This document shows positions 17,532 through 25,988 of a DNA stretch of 33,360 nt, piece by piece. Both the position numbers and the translations under genes were made by a program. The stretch is from Candidatus Helicobacter avistercoris. Lineage in GTDB: Bacteria > Campylobacterota > Campylobacteria > Campylobacterales > Helicobacteraceae. Numbering within the stretch: position 1 is the first letter of the stretch; each line of letters starts with the position of its first letter. The stretch covers positions 1-33,360 of the forward strand of contig DXDJ01000049.1 in NCBI GenBank assembly GCA_019115525.1. The letters are read 5' to 3'. Under the pieces are notes generated by a model. The model was not told the DNA's origin. It worked only from the letters and a program-made list of their open reading frames with translations, and ran no database searches.

Positions 17532-19463
17532 ATGCAAGTCAAAGATTTTTTAGAACAACTCTGTGGAGGGATCAGAGAGATTCCCAAAAAACATCATTCA
17601 CTCTTCTATGCTCTCCAAAAGCTCGATGTCATAAGTAAAAAAGGAAAAATTTTTGTCCTCAAAGAGGGCTATGCTATTGGTGAGCTTGATGTAGTGCGAG
17701 AGGATTTGATCTTTTTGAAATCCTTTTCCCCAGCTCATCAAAAAGATTTCAAACTGATGAAATCTTTTAAGGGTCTTGCAAGTGGAGATATTGTGCTAGT
17801 TAAAACCATTTCTAAAAGCACAAGAGCAAGGCTAGTGAGCATTCTTTATTGCCCACCTATGCAAATTTTGGGGTATTTAGAAAAGATAAAGGGCAAGATA
17901 GTTGCTCTTGAGCTTAAAAGCACTCAAGAAAAGCCTTTGCAAATCCCAATCAAAGCTAGACAAAAAGCCCTGAGTTCTCTTCCCCCTCATACGGTAATAA
18001 AAGTAGATATGAGAAATGGAGAGATTGTAGAGGTTTTGGGAGTGTTGGAGGATGAAAGGATAGATGAGAAGATTATTCTCTCTCTTTATCACCTCAAAGA
18101 GGAGTTTTCATCCTCTAGCGTGCAAATGGCTCAAAGTTTTGGAGATAGCGTATTTTCTGAGCTATATCCCAGCAGAAAAGATCTTACACATTTGCCCTTT
18201 TGCACTATTGATCCTAGTGATGCAAAAGATCATGATGATGCAATATATTTCAATCCTCAAGAACAAAAGCTCTATGTAGCTATTGCTGATGTGAGCGAAT
18301 ATGTAAGCAAAGAAAGCTCTATTGATAGAGAAGCAAGAGAGCGTGGGTTTAGCCTCTATCTTCCACACAAAAGTATCCCCATGCTTCCTAGAGAATTGAG
18401 TGAAAATATCTGCTCTCTTAAAGAAGGGGAAATCAGGCTTGCATTTGTATGGGAAATCACACTTAGCTCTTGTGCAAAAGTTGAAAAAAGCTCACTTTTT
18501 GAAGCTTTGATTCTTAATCATTGTAATCTTTCATATGAGCGAGTTGATGATCTTATAGAAAAAAATAAGACAGATAATATTCCACAAAATGTAAGAGAGA
18601 GTATAGAGGGTTTTTATCCTTATGCCATGAAACTTTTTGATCAAAGATTAAAAAAGGGATATACATTTTTTGGAGATGAGGTTAAACTCATTCTTGATGA
18701 GAATACAGCTTTGCAAGATATAAAAATAAGTGTAGAGGGTGTAAGCCACCATATTGTTGAGGAAGCAATGTTGCTTGCAAATGTAGAGAGTGCAAAACTT
18801 ATGCAAAGTCTAAAATGTAAGGGGATTTATAGAATCCATGAGGAGATGAAAGAAGAAAAAATCTTTGAGTTGCTCAGTGCTGTGCGAAGCTTGGGATATG
18901 AGGGGAAAAGCAAAGACATCCACTCTCTAATCACCTCTATTCAAAAGTGGGCAAAGGAGAGAGGGGTAGAAAAAGAGATTGACAAGATGATTATCAAAGC
19001 CCAAAAACAGGCAGTATATAGCTCTGAAAATTTAGGACACTTTGGTTTGGGATTTGAAATCTATACACATTTCACTTCTCCTATTAGGCGCTATAGTGAT
19101 TTGCTTTTGCATCGTTTGCTCAAAGAATACTTACAAGGAGGAAAAAAACTTGCATATCTAAGCGAGGGGATTGGAGCAGTTTGTAAGAGCTTGAGTGAGA
19201 GTGAAAAAAGAATTAGCAGAGCAGAGATGGAATACAAAGACAGGAAATTTGCTCATTGGGCAAGAGAGCATATAGGAGAGAGGATAAAGGTAAGTGTCAT
19301 TGATACACAATATCCCATTCTAACCCAAGCATTGGAGAAAATCTATGGTGCAAGAGTGGTGCTAAAAGATAAAATAATGTGTGAAAAATTTGACACATTT
19401 GAGATCATAATCGAAGAAGTAAATCTTGCTAATGCAAGGATTTTTGGGAGAATCAATGACTAA
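17532..19463 (+). CDS. rnr: Ribonuclease R
   Basis: 3'-5' exoribonuclease of the RNase II/R family, degrading structured RNA. N-terminal cold-shock-like domains lead into the RNB catalytic domain, which has FCTIDPSDAKDHDDAI at about residues 223-238 with the metal-binding aspartates, then YLPHKSIPMLPRELSENICSL and HFTSPIRRYSDLLLHRLL. At 643 residues it is near the H. pylori protein and shorter than E. coli RNase R (813); the C-terminal S1-type region is short. There is no clear Shine-Dalgarno. A -10-like TAAAAT at 17520-17525 lies so close to the ATG that a leaderless transcript is possible. Confidence 0.92.
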   Translation: MQVKDFLEQLCGGIREIPKKHHSLFYALQKLDVISKKGKIFVLKEGYAIGELDVVREDLIFLKSFSPAHQKDFKLMKSFKGLASGDIVLVKTISKSTRARLVSILYCPPMQILGYLEKIKGKIVALELKSTQEKPLQIPIKARQKALSSLPPHTVIKVDMRNGEIVEVLGVLEDERIDEKIILSLYHLKEEFSSSSVQMAQSFGDSVFSELYPSRKDLTHLPFCTIDPSDAKDHDDAIYFNPQEQKLYVAIADVSEYVSKESSIDREARERGFSLYLPHKSIPMLPRELSENICSLKEGEIRLAFVWEITLSSCAKVEKSSLFEALILNHCNLSYERVDDLIEKNKTDNIPQNVRESIEGFYPYAMKLFDQRLKKGYTFFGDEVKLILDENTALQDIKISVEGVSHHIVEEAMLLANVESAKLMQSLKCKGIYRIHEEMKEEKIFELLSAVRSLGYEGKSKDIHSLITSIQKWAKERGVEKEIDKMIIKAQKQAVYSSENLGHFGLGFEIYTHFTSPIRRYSDLLLHRLLKEYLQGGKKLAYLSEGIGAVCKSLSESEKRISRAEMEYKDRKFAHWAREHIGERIKVSVIDTQYPILTQALEKIYGARVVLKDKIMCEKFDTFEIIIEEVNLANARIFGRIND

Positions 19464-20457
19464 AAAAAACTTAGATCAATATCTAAAAACCTCACTTCCT
19501 CAAGCAAGTTTATTTTATGGTGATGGAGAATTTTGGATAGGGTATTACTCCAAACTTATCGCCCCAAAACTTGCCCAAAGAGAAGATACAAGCGTGTTTT
19601 ATTATGGGGATTACAATTTTTTGGCAGTTTATGAGCTACTCAACCAATCTTCACTTTTTGGAGATCAAATCTTAGCAATCATCAAAGTGGATAAAAAAAT
19701 TTCCAAAAAAGATATCCAAGGACTGCTAGAAGCCCTTTCAAGGAATCCCAATAACTCATTGATTATAGAATTTTATCGCAACGAAAAAAAAAGTGCCAGC
19801 GAGTATTCAAGAGATTTCAAGGAAATGGCAAGTGTTTTTAAGGGAGACAGAGTCGTTGAGGTTAGATTTTATGAACCAAATGCAAATGAGGGTGTAGGAG
19901 TGTTGGCTCATCGAGCAAGTGAACTAGGGATTCAAATCCATCCTAGACTTCTCTCATCGCTCTTAGAGCTTCAAAATGGGGATATTGCTATTGCTCTGCA
20001 AGAATTAGAAAAATTCACACTCTATCCAAGAGAGATTACAGAAAAGGACATAAATTTTCTTTGTTCAGCTTTAGGGAGCATAGAGATAGAAGATTTGCTT
20101 GAGAAAATTATAAAAAGAAAAGGAGCAGAAGCCATAAAGCTCTATGCACAACTTGAAGAAGAGGGAGTTACCGAGATGGAACTTCTTGGTGCGTTGGAAA
20201 ATTATTTTTATCGCTTGTTTTTGGTATTTGTTTATATGAGAGCATTTGGAAGATTTGATGCAACAGAGGTTTTGGGCTATACTCCACCTCCTTTTGTTCA
20301 AACCAATCTTATCCAAGAGGCTCAAAGTATGCGAGAGAAACAATACAAAAAAGTTTTTGAAACATTGATTGAATGGAGAGAAAAGATTTTCTTTGGAAAA
20401 GGAAAAGAAAGCAATGGGATTTATGCTTTAAACAAACTTCAAGGAATTTTACGCTAA
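19456..20457 (+). CDS. holA: DNA polymerase III delta subunit HolA
   Basis: Clamp-loader subunit that opens the DnaN ring. Recognised by position after rnr, as I recall in H. pylori (HP1248-HP1247), and by sequence: SLFYGDGEFWIGYYSK near the start, LFGDQILAIIKVDKKISKKD, and the C-terminal LYALNKLQGILR-like end (GIYALNKLQGILR). The ORF track opens at 19426, but the ATG at 19456 has GGGAG 5 bases upstream and gives a 333-residue protein starting MTKKNLDQYL. It overlaps the rnr stop by 8 bases. Confidence 0.82.
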   Translation: MTKKNLDQYLKTSLPQASLFYGDGEFWIGYYSKLIAPKLAQREDTSVFYYGDYNFLAVYELLNQSSLFGDQILAIIKVDKKISKKDIQGLLEALSRNPNNSLIIEFYRNEKKSASEYSRDFKEMASVFKGDRVVEVRFYEPNANEGVGVLAHRASELGIQIHPRLLSSLLELQNGDIAIALQELEKFTLYPREITEKDINFLCSALGSIEIEDLLEKIIKRKGAEAIKLYAQLEEEGVTEMELLGALENYFYRLFLVFVYMRAFGRFDATEVLGYTPPPFVQTNLIQEAQSMREKQYKKVFETLIEWREKIFFGKGKESNGIYALNKLQGILR

Positions 20458-20535
20458 AATTGAACGCTTTTTATTTTTAAAAAGACCTTGCTTGACACAC
20501 AATCGTGAGTTGGGCGGAAACCACAAGGAGTTTTT

Positions 20536-20967
20536 ATGAAACATTATGAAACGATGTTTATCGTTAAACCTACGCTTGTAGAAGATGAGATTAAATCAAA
20601 AATCGAATTCTACAAAGAAGCAATCATCAAAAATGGCGGTGAGATTGAAACTTGCCTAGATATGGGTATGCGACATCTTGCTTATGAAATCAAGAAGAAC
20701 AAAAGAGGTTATTACTTTGTAATCTACTTCAAAGCTGAACCTTCTTTGATCCTTGAGCTTGAGCGACTTTACCGAATCAACGAAGATATTTTGAGATTTA
20801 TCGTTGTAAAGTATGAGAGCAAAAAAGAGCAAAAAGCATGGGAAACTTTGGTGGATAAGGCTAAAAACCCTGCAAAATATGCAAAAAAGCCTTCTAAAAA
20901 AGAAGAAACCCCTAAAGTAAAAGAAGAAGTTGCAGAAACTGCGAGTAAGGAAGAAGAACAAGCATAA
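20536..20967 (+). CDS. rpsF: 30S ribosomal protein S6
   Basis: Primary-shell protein of the small subunit that pairs with S18. [20 protein letters not shown], the central [27 protein letters not shown] and RYESK-like [13 protein letters not shown] blocks are typical. A Lys/Glu-rich tail (about residues 110-143) extends it beyond the core length. CAAGGAG precedes the ATG. It opens the rpsF-ssb-rpsR operon, the same order as in H. pylori. I did not see a recognisable S6:S18-binding leader motif in the 78-base gap upstream. Confidence 0.95.
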   Translation: MKHYETMFIVKPTLVEDEIKSKIEFYKEAIIKNGGEIETCLDMGMRHLAYEIKKNKRGYYFVIYFKAEPSLILELERLYRINEDILRFIVVKYESKKEQKAWETLVDKAKNPAKYAKKPSKKEETPKVKEEVAETASKEEEQA

Positions 20968-20978
20968 GGGTTGGAGCG

Positions 20979-21494
20979 ATGTTTAACAAAGTGGTAATGA
21001 TAGGAAATTTGACAAGAGATGTAGAGTTGCGTTATCTTCCAAACAGTGGGAGTGCTATTGCGACGATCGGCTTGGCTTGCAATCGTAAATTTAAGCGACA
21101 AGATGGAAGCATGGGCGATGAAACTTGTTTTATTGATGTCAAATTTATCGGTCGAACTGCTGAGGTTGTCAATCAATATTTAAGAAAAGGAAGCAAAGTT
21201 TTGGTCGAAGGACGCTTGGTTTATGAGACTTGGACAGATCAAACTGGTGCAAAAAAAAGTCGCCACAGCATTATGGGTGAAAATATGCAAATGCTTGATA
21301 CTCGACAAGATTCTCAAAATACTCAAAGCTATGATTCATATAGCTCACCTGCTCCACAACAAGTTCCTACACCGGTACAAAATACCTATCAAGCACCACA
21401 ACAAAACACATATCAGCCTCAACAAGCTCATCCAGAGCCTTATGTGCAAAACATTCCTGAAATCAACATCGATGATGATGAAATACCATTCTAG
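20979..21494 (+). CDS. ssb: Single-stranded DNA-binding protein
   Basis: OB-fold protein coating single-stranded DNA in replication and repair. [24 protein letters not shown] is the family start; the OB fold runs to about residue 105. A Gln/Pro/Tyr-rich flexible linker follows, ending in the acidic tip DDDEIPF that recruits partner proteins. At 171 residues the length is usual. TTGGAG lies 5 bases before the ATG; it sits 11 bases after rpsF and 11 before rpsR. Confidence 0.97.
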   Translation: MFNKVVMIGNLTRDVELRYLPNSGSAIATIGLACNRKFKRQDGSMGDETCFIDVKFIGRTAEVVNQYLRKGSKVLVEGRLVYETWTDQTGAKKSRHSIMGENMQMLDTRQDSQNTQSYDSYSSPAPQQVPTPVQNTYQAPQQNTYQPQQAHPEPYVQNIPEINIDDDEIPF

Positions 21495-21505
21495 GAGAAG
21501 TTAAT

Positions 21506-21763
21506 ATGGAAAAGAAGAAATATTCAAAAAGATATTGCCGATACACTGAGGCAAAAATCGATTTTATCGATTACAAAGATGTAGAAATGCTTAAGCATTC
21601 TCTATCAGAGCGATACAAAATTATGCCAAGACGCCTTACAGGCAATACAAAAAAATGGCAAGAGAGAGTTGAGAAAGCGATCAAAAGAGCTAGACACATG
21701 GCTTTGATCCCTTACATCATCGACAGAAAAAGAGTAGTTGAGCATCCTTTCAAACTTTCTTAA
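21506..21763 (+). CDS. rpsR: 30S ribosomal protein S18
   Basis: 85-residue small-subunit protein that binds with S6. [38 protein letters not shown] covers the S18 core, followed by a basic helix ([15 protein letters not shown]). TAGGAG, formed from the ssb stop region, serves as its ribosome binding site. It is the last gene of the rpsF-ssb-rpsR operon; a glycosyltransferase starts 28 bases later. Confidence 0.96.
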   Translation: MEKKKYSKRYCRYTEAKIDFIDYKDVEMLKHSLSERYKIMPRRLTGNTKKWQERVEKAIKRARHMALIPYIIDRKRVVEHPFKLS

Positions 21764-21765
21764 TC

Positions 21766-21785
21766 CCTCCCCTCTCCACGGGAGG
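21766..21785 (+). promoter_or_regulatory. Hairpin covering the ribosome binding site of the downstream glycosyltransferase
   Basis: CCTCCC (21766-21771) can pair with GGGAGG (21780-21785) around the 8-base loop CTCTCCAC. GGAGG is the Shine-Dalgarno for the ATG at 21791, so in mRNA the site would be buried in a 6-bp GC-rich stem. No T-run follows, so it is not a standard terminator. It may limit glycosyltransferase translation relative to the ribosomal operon upstream. Confidence 0.5.
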
Positions 21786-21790
21786 CAATA

Positions 21791-22774
21791 ATGAATCCCC
21801 TAATCAGCGTAATTATCCCTATTTATAATGTTGCTCCATATCTAAGAGCGTGTTTGGATTCTATCCTTTCTCAAACCTATCAAAATCTTCAAATCATCCT
21901 AGTCAATGATGGAAGCACTGATGAGAGTGAAGATATTGCAAAAGAGTATTTAAGAGATGAGAGAGTAGAGCTAATCTGCGTGCAAAATGGTGGGCTAAGC
22001 AAAGCTAGAAATATTGGACTTCATCAAGCAAGGGGAGAGTATATTTATTTTATAGATAGTGATGATTATACTGCAAAGGGTTTTTTGCAAGAGATGGTGG
22101 AGATTGCGCAGAGGTTTGAAGTAGAGTTTGTGTGCAATGATCATATTGCTACTTTTGGAATCAATGAGCCAAAATACAAAGAGAGAATACAACCAAAAGA
22201 AATCGAGGTGGATTCTCAAAGCATTATGCTAGGGGGAGCGGTATGGAGATGTCTTATTGCAAAAAGTCTTTTGGTTAGAAGTGGGGTGAGTTTCTTAGAA
22301 GGCAAGATTTATGAAGATGAAGGGTTTTTGTATATGATCTTGCCTTTTGTGAATAAGTTTGTGCGATATTGCGGAGAGCCGTATTTTTACCGTCAAAGAG
22401 AAAACAGCATTATGAGCAATCATAAGAGGTTTAGAAGTTATGATTTGCTTGATGTGTTTGAGGCGATTTATCGCTTTTATCAAAGCAAGGGATTTTTGCA
22501 GAGATTAAATCCCCCATATTATTTTCTTCATTCCTGTGCTTATGGATATGAAAATGAAAAAGAGTATTTAAAAAAAGCCAAAAAACTTGCAAAAGACTTG
22601 CAACTGCCCCCCCCCCCTCCGAAAAATAGAGAAAGAATAGTTCTTGATGCTCTTGTGTTGATGCCTAGTGGAGGATTTTTTTATTTCATTCGCTTTTATC
22701 ATCGCTTCTTTAAAATATCTGCAAAGATAAAAAAGATATGCAAAATCTTTTATCATAACAAGCCAAAGAGATAA
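21791..22774 (+). CDS. Family 2 glycosyltransferase with C11 tract near its 3' end
   Basis: GT-A family 2 enzyme of 327 residues: ISVIIPIYNVAPYLRACLDS, ILVNDGSTDESEDIA, GLSKARNIGL and YIYFIDSDDYTAKGF, then the acceptor-side block GKIYEDEGFLYMILPF. The N-terminal half resembles the glycosyltransferase at 16405, but without its insert. A C11 tract (22607-22617) codes PPPPP at about residues 273-277. The frame is open here; C10 or C12 would stop within about 11 codons, removing the last ~50 residues, which are basic and aromatic (FYFIRFYHRFFKISAKIKKI) and could attach the enzyme to the membrane. Probably lipopolysaccharide or surface glycan synthesis. Confidence 0.88.
   Translation: MNPLISVIIPIYNVAPYLRACLDSILSQTYQNLQIILVNDGSTDESEDIAKEYLRDERVELICVQNGGLSKARNIGLHQARGEYIYFIDSDDYTAKGFLQEMVEIAQRFEVEFVCNDHIATFGINEPKYKERIQPKEIEVDSQSIMLGGAVWRCLIAKSLLVRSGVSFLEGKIYEDEGFLYMILPFVNKFVRYCGEPYFYRQRENSIMSNHKRFRSYDLLDVFEAIYRFYQSKGFLQRLNPPYYFLHSCAYGYENEKEYLKKAKKLAKDLQLPPPPPKNRERIVLDALVLMPSGGFFYFIRFYHRFFKISAKIKKICKIFYHNKPKR
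22607..22617 (+). repeat. C11 homopolymer in glycosyltransferase gene
   Basis: Eleven consecutive C residues in frame. C10 would give PPPLRKIEKE-stop and C12 PPPPSEK-stop, so slippage would truncate only the C-terminal tail rather than remove the catalytic domain. Confidence 0.92.
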
Positions 22775-22790
22775 CAATAGTTTTTGTGGC

Positions 22791-22796
22791 TATACT
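22791..22796 (+). promoter_or_regulatory. Possible -10 box for the lipase-like gene
   Basis: TATACT preceded by the T-rich GTTTTTGTGGC and followed about 20 bases later by AAGGAG and the ATG at 22823. This fits the Helicobacter pattern of an extended -10 with T-rich upstream sequence. No -35 box is visible. Confidence 0.35.
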
Positions 22797-22822
22797 TAGA
22801 TTTTTTCTTTAAGGAGCCATAA

Positions 22823-23764
22823 ATGCAAGAGAATCTAAGTTTTAGAAGTGATTTTGGAGAGATAGTCTATACCCTCTATCATCCCAAAACTCCCAATGGT
22901 GCAATCGTGCAAATCGCTCATGGAATGATTGAGGAGAGAAGCAAGTATCACGAACTTGCTCTTGCTTTGAGTGAGAATGGCTATGTAGTGGCAGTCAATG
23001 ATCATCGAGGGCATGGACAGAGTATAGGAGGAAGAAGTGGGGACTATGAAGTGAAATGGGGAGAAATGGGCGAGAGAGGATTTTTAAAAGCTGTGGAAGA
23101 TATGCACCAGCTCACAAAAATTCTAAAAGAGCGTTTTGCTGGATATCGCTTCTTTTTGATTGGTCACTCTATGGGGAGCCTACTCTCAAGAGTGTATTTG
23201 CAAAAATATGAAGAAGAATTAAATGCGTTGATTCTTATGGGAACCCCATCTCCCAATCCTTTGGCTGGGTTTGGAGCGTTTTTGTGTGAAGGGTTAAACA
23301 AAATGGGGTTTAACGTCATAGGATTAAAACTTATGAATCTTCTCACTCTTGTAGGATTTAATCAAAAATTCAAAAAAGAAGATCCCAGTAATCCTCCCTA
23401 TGCATGGCTAACACGAGAGTTTAAGAATGCAGAAGTTTTTACTTGTAGAGAGGATTATCAATTCTCTTTTACACTCAATTCTTTCAAGGGACTTTTTGGT
23501 GGAGTAAAACAGGTTTTCTCCGCATACCCCAATGTGAGAAATACTTCTTTGCCCATTATGTTTATGAGTGGGGATGATGATCCTTGCGGAGAATGTGGGA
23601 GGGGAGCATACAAGGCCTATAAACATCTTGTATCTCAAGGGTATGATGATGTTGAGCTAAGATTGTATAGTGGGGCAAGACACGAGCTATTGCTAGAAAA
23701 AAACAAAAAAGCCGTGATAAAAGAAATCATAGAGTTTTTTAACAGAGTATCTTATAAAGCGTAA
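22823..23764 (+). CDS. Alpha/beta hydrolase, lysophospholipase/monoacylglycerol lipase-like
   Basis: A 313-residue alpha/beta hydrolase of the Hydrolase_4 (PldB/monoacylglycerol lipase) type. The HGM of AHGMIEERSKYHELA supplies the oxyanion region and NDHRGHGQS follows. The nucleophile Ser is in IGHSMGSLLSR (about residue 115), the acid in SGDDDPCGE (about 250) and the His in GARHELLLE (about 285), so the triad looks complete. There is no signal peptide, so it is probably cytoplasmic or membrane-associated. AAGGAG precedes the ATG. Its 3' end overlaps the convergent permease gene by 26 bases. Substrate cannot be deduced. Confidence 0.85.
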   Translation: MQENLSFRSDFGEIVYTLYHPKTPNGAIVQIAHGMIEERSKYHELALALSENGYVVAVNDHRGHGQSIGGRSGDYEVKWGEMGERGFLKAVEDMHQLTKILKERFAGYRFFLIGHSMGSLLSRVYLQKYEEELNALILMGTPSPNPLAGFGAFLCEGLNKMGFNVIGLKLMNLLTLVGFNQKFKKEDPSNPPYAWLTREFKNAEVFTCREDYQFSFTLNSFKGLFGGVKQVFSAYPNVRNTSLPIMFMSGDDDPCGECGRGAYKAYKHLVSQGYDDVELRLYSGARHELLLEKNKKAVIKEIIEFFNRVSYKA

Positions 23765-24488
23765 TGCTCATAGAAGCAAGATAAATCCCCCCTAAAATCA
23801 GTTTGTGAGTTTTAGGGGTAAGGGAAGAGAGGATTTTTTGCCCCAAAACTACTCCTACCATCGAAAAGATTCCTACAACAATCCCAGAATGAAGATGGAC
23901 AAATCCTGCCTCATAAAGACTAATTGCCCCAGAGGTGGAGGAAAAACATACAAAAAATAGTGCCAATGGCACAACTTCTTTGGAGTTTAATCCCAAAAAA
24001 TATCCCAAAATCGGTGCAAGAAGCAACCCTCCCCCAATCCCTAAAGATGAGGCAAAAACCCCTGTCACTACACCTGAGAGCAAAAGTATAAGCATGCTTT
24101 TTAGATTTGTAGTTTTTTGGCATACGTAGTGTTTGGAAGAAGTGAAAAAATATTTATAAAAACTCAAAAAAGTAAAAATAAAAAAAGCAATATGCAGAAC
24201 CTGCACGCTTGTGTGCGTCAAAATCATTCCACTAAAACTTGATCCTATCAATCCCCCCATCCCAAGCGTAATACCATTTTTGAGGTCAATGAGGTTTTTT
24301 CTATAATTAAGATAAGAACCAAAAAAACTAGCAAAAATCATCTGCAAGATTGAAATCCCCACAGCAAAGGGCATATCATAGCCCATCAAGAGCAGGGCAG
24401 GAACGATGATTGTCCCCCCACCAATACCAAAAAGCGATGAGGAAATTCCAGAAAAAAATCCAAGCAAAGCAAGATAAAAAAAATCCAT
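23739..24488 (-). CDS. TauE/SafE (TSUP) family membrane permease
   Basis: A 249-residue membrane protein with about eight hydrophobic segments. It has the internally repeated Gly-rich motif of the TauE/SafE family: GFFSGISSSLFGIGGGTIIVPALLLMG in the first half and GVVTGVFASSLGIGGGLLLAPILGYFLG in the second. Family members export or import sulfite, sulfoacetate and other organosulfur anions, but the substrate here is unknown. The ORF track begins at 24509; TTTGGAG before the ATG at 24488 (MDFFYLALLG) is the better start. It is convergent with the lipase-like gene and divergent from the J-domain gene. Confidence 0.9.
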   Translation of the reverse strand: MDFFYLALLGFFSGISSSLFGIGGGTIIVPALLLMGYDMPFAVGISILQMIFASFFGSYLNYRKNLIDLKNGITLGMGGLIGSSFSGMILTHTSVQVLHIAFFIFTFLSFYKYFFTSSKHYVCQKTTNLKSMLILLLSGVVTGVFASSLGIGGGLLLAPILGYFLGLNSKEVVPLALFFVCFSSTSGAISLYEAGFVHLHSGIVVGIFSMVGVVLGQKILSSLTPKTHKLILGGIYLASMSITLYKILC

Positions 24489-24528
24489 AAAAACTCCAAA
24501 AACTATCAAGATTTTTCATCTTAAATTG

Positions 24529-24534
24529 TAAAAT
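24529..24534 (+). promoter_or_regulatory. Possible -10 box for the J-domain/nadK/recN operon
   Basis: TAAAAT preceded by TTAAATTG, followed by AGAAGGAAAA and a TTG start about 30 bases later. The position in the divergent gap suits a promoter for the long rightward operon that begins here. Confidence 0.35.
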
Positions 24535-24563
24535 AATACCTACATTTAAGAGAAGGAAAAAAT

Positions 24564-25319
24564 TTGATTTTTATTGAGGCATATCCAAAATATATCGAGA
24601 TTTCTGTCAAAGAGTATTGCCCCTATTTGCACAAGATTCTCAATGATGCCAACAAATTTTTCTCAAGCATCCATAAACTTTCAAAATCACTTCTTATTCT
24701 TGATGATAGCAAACAAATCAAGAAGCGATATTTTCTAAATTGCATTCTTTATCTTCCTGATAGTTATTCCCCTTGTAGTAGTGAGAAACTTTTTTCTCTG
24801 TGCCATTTGCCTTTAAGAATAAAAATTGTTGGAAAAAATCAGGCTGTATATAAAGTTTGTGTCCAAGCAAGGGTGCAAAATGCTAGAGAGGTAAAACTCC
24901 TTATGGAGAAGCAGGATTATCGCACAAAGCGTTGCCTTCTTCAGCTTTTTAGTGGATTTGTCAAAAGCACTCAAGGATTTGAAATCTTGCTAGATAGTTC
25001 AAAAGAAGCATTTTGGGATAAGTTTATGAATCTAATTGAACAAAGGATTGTAGGCAATCTTTTGTTGAGTTTTGATTTTGTCAAAAGAAATTCACTTTTT
25101 GCAACAAAAGAAGAAAAAGCAATGGAGCAAAACTATTTGATCTTAGATTCTAGGATAGGGGATGATTTTTCTCTTGTTCGCAAGAAATATCTAAAGCTTG
25201 TGCGAAAATATCATCCAGATAATGTTTTTTCTGCCGATTTTGAGTTGAAGCAAACTTATCATCAGAAGTTTATTCAAGTTCAAAGTGCTTTTGATGCCAT
25301 TCGTGCAAGTCAATTTTAA
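24564..25319 (+). CDS. J-domain-containing protein
   Basis: A 251-residue protein starting at a TTG (24564) behind AGAAGGAAAA. The first ~190 residues are not a family I recognise. The C-terminal ~60 residues look like a J domain: GDDFSLVRKKYLKLVRKYHPDN with the HPD triad at about residues 215-217, followed by a helix ending FIQVQSAFDAIRA. J domains stimulate the ATPase of DnaK-type chaperones, so this is probably a co-chaperone directed to a specific client by its N-terminal part. A J domain at the C-terminus is less usual than at the N-terminus. It is followed closely by a membrane-anchored protein gene. Confidence 0.78.
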   Translation: MIFIEAYPKYIEISVKEYCPYLHKILNDANKFFSSIHKLSKSLLILDDSKQIKKRYFLNCILYLPDSYSPCSSEKLFSLCHLPLRIKIVGKNQAVYKVCVQARVQNAREVKLLMEKQDYRTKRCLLQLFSGFVKSTQGFEILLDSSKEAFWDKFMNLIEQRIVGNLLLSFDFVKRNSLFATKEEKAMEQNYLILDSRIGDDFSLVRKKYLKLVRKYHPDNVFSADFELKQTYHQKFIQVQSAFDAIRASQF

Positions 25320-25328
25320 GGAGTAGAT

Positions 25329-25982
25329 ATGGACAATACAATGACAAGTCCACAACCAAAACAGCAAAAAAAGGGTATAGCAACATTTTTATTGGGATTT
25401 TTGAGCGTAATGATTTTGTTGGGTGCTTTAGGAGGCGTGGGATATTATTATTTGATCAAGCCAAAGACTCAGCATATCGTGCAACCCCCAAAAAGCACGC
25501 TTACAAATGATGTGAATACCAAAGAGATCGATGAGCTTATCAAGCAAATTGGAATCAAAAATGATCAAATCAAAACTCTTACAGCAGAGAATACAGCTCT
25601 AAAAAAACAAGCCTCAAGCATGAGTCAAAAGCTTAGCTATATCATCAAACCAAAAGCAAAAGTCGTTGTTGAGTGCTACAAGTCAAAAATAGGAAAATGG
25701 CAACTTCCTCAAGAGTGTGCAAAAACACTGATTAGCAATGTCCAAGCTATTCTCAAGGAAGATAAGAAAATTGTTGCACTTGAAGTGAGTGGCGTAGTCG
25801 ATGAGCAAAAATACAAAGGCCTTAGTCCAGAGCTAAAGCAAGAAGGACTTGCCTCATTTAGAGCAAAGAGCGTGATTGAATACCTTAGAAAAACTTTGCC
25901 AACAATCACAACATTTGAAGGTCTTAGTATTCAACAAAAAGGCAAAAGAGGATACTTCATTCGTGCTTATTATGTGGAGTAG
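25329..25982 (+). CDS. Membrane-anchored periplasmic protein with degenerate OmpA-like region
   Basis: A 217-residue protein. One membrane helix (about residues 18-42, IATFLLGFLSVMILLGALGGVGYYYLI) follows a Gln/Lys-rich cytoplasmic start. A short coiled coil (about 65-100) leads to a globular C-terminal part of about 110 residues with two Cys (about 117 and 132). IVALEVSGVVDEQ...LASFRAKSVIEYLRK loosely resembles the strand-helix of OmpA-like peptidoglycan-binding domains, but the key residues are not all there. AAGGAG lies 6 bases before the ATG. It lies between the J-domain gene and nadK in the same operon. Function unknown. Confidence 0.7.
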   Translation: MDNTMTSPQPKQQKKGIATFLLGFLSVMILLGALGGVGYYYLIKPKTQHIVQPPKSTLTNDVNTKEIDELIKQIGIKNDQIKTLTAENTALKKQASSMSQKLSYIIKPKAKVVVECYKSKIGKWQLPQECAKTLISNVQAILKEDKKIVALEVSGVVDEQKYKGLSPELKQEGLASFRAKSVIEYLRKTLPTITTFEGLSIQQKGKRGYFIRAYYVE

Positions 25983-25988
25983 GATTTG

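Noticed and set aside
20458-20535. S6:S18-binding leader or riboswitch upstream of rpsF
   Set aside because: I could not find the expected stem with a CCG bulge; GGGCGGAAACC is only a superficial resemblance.
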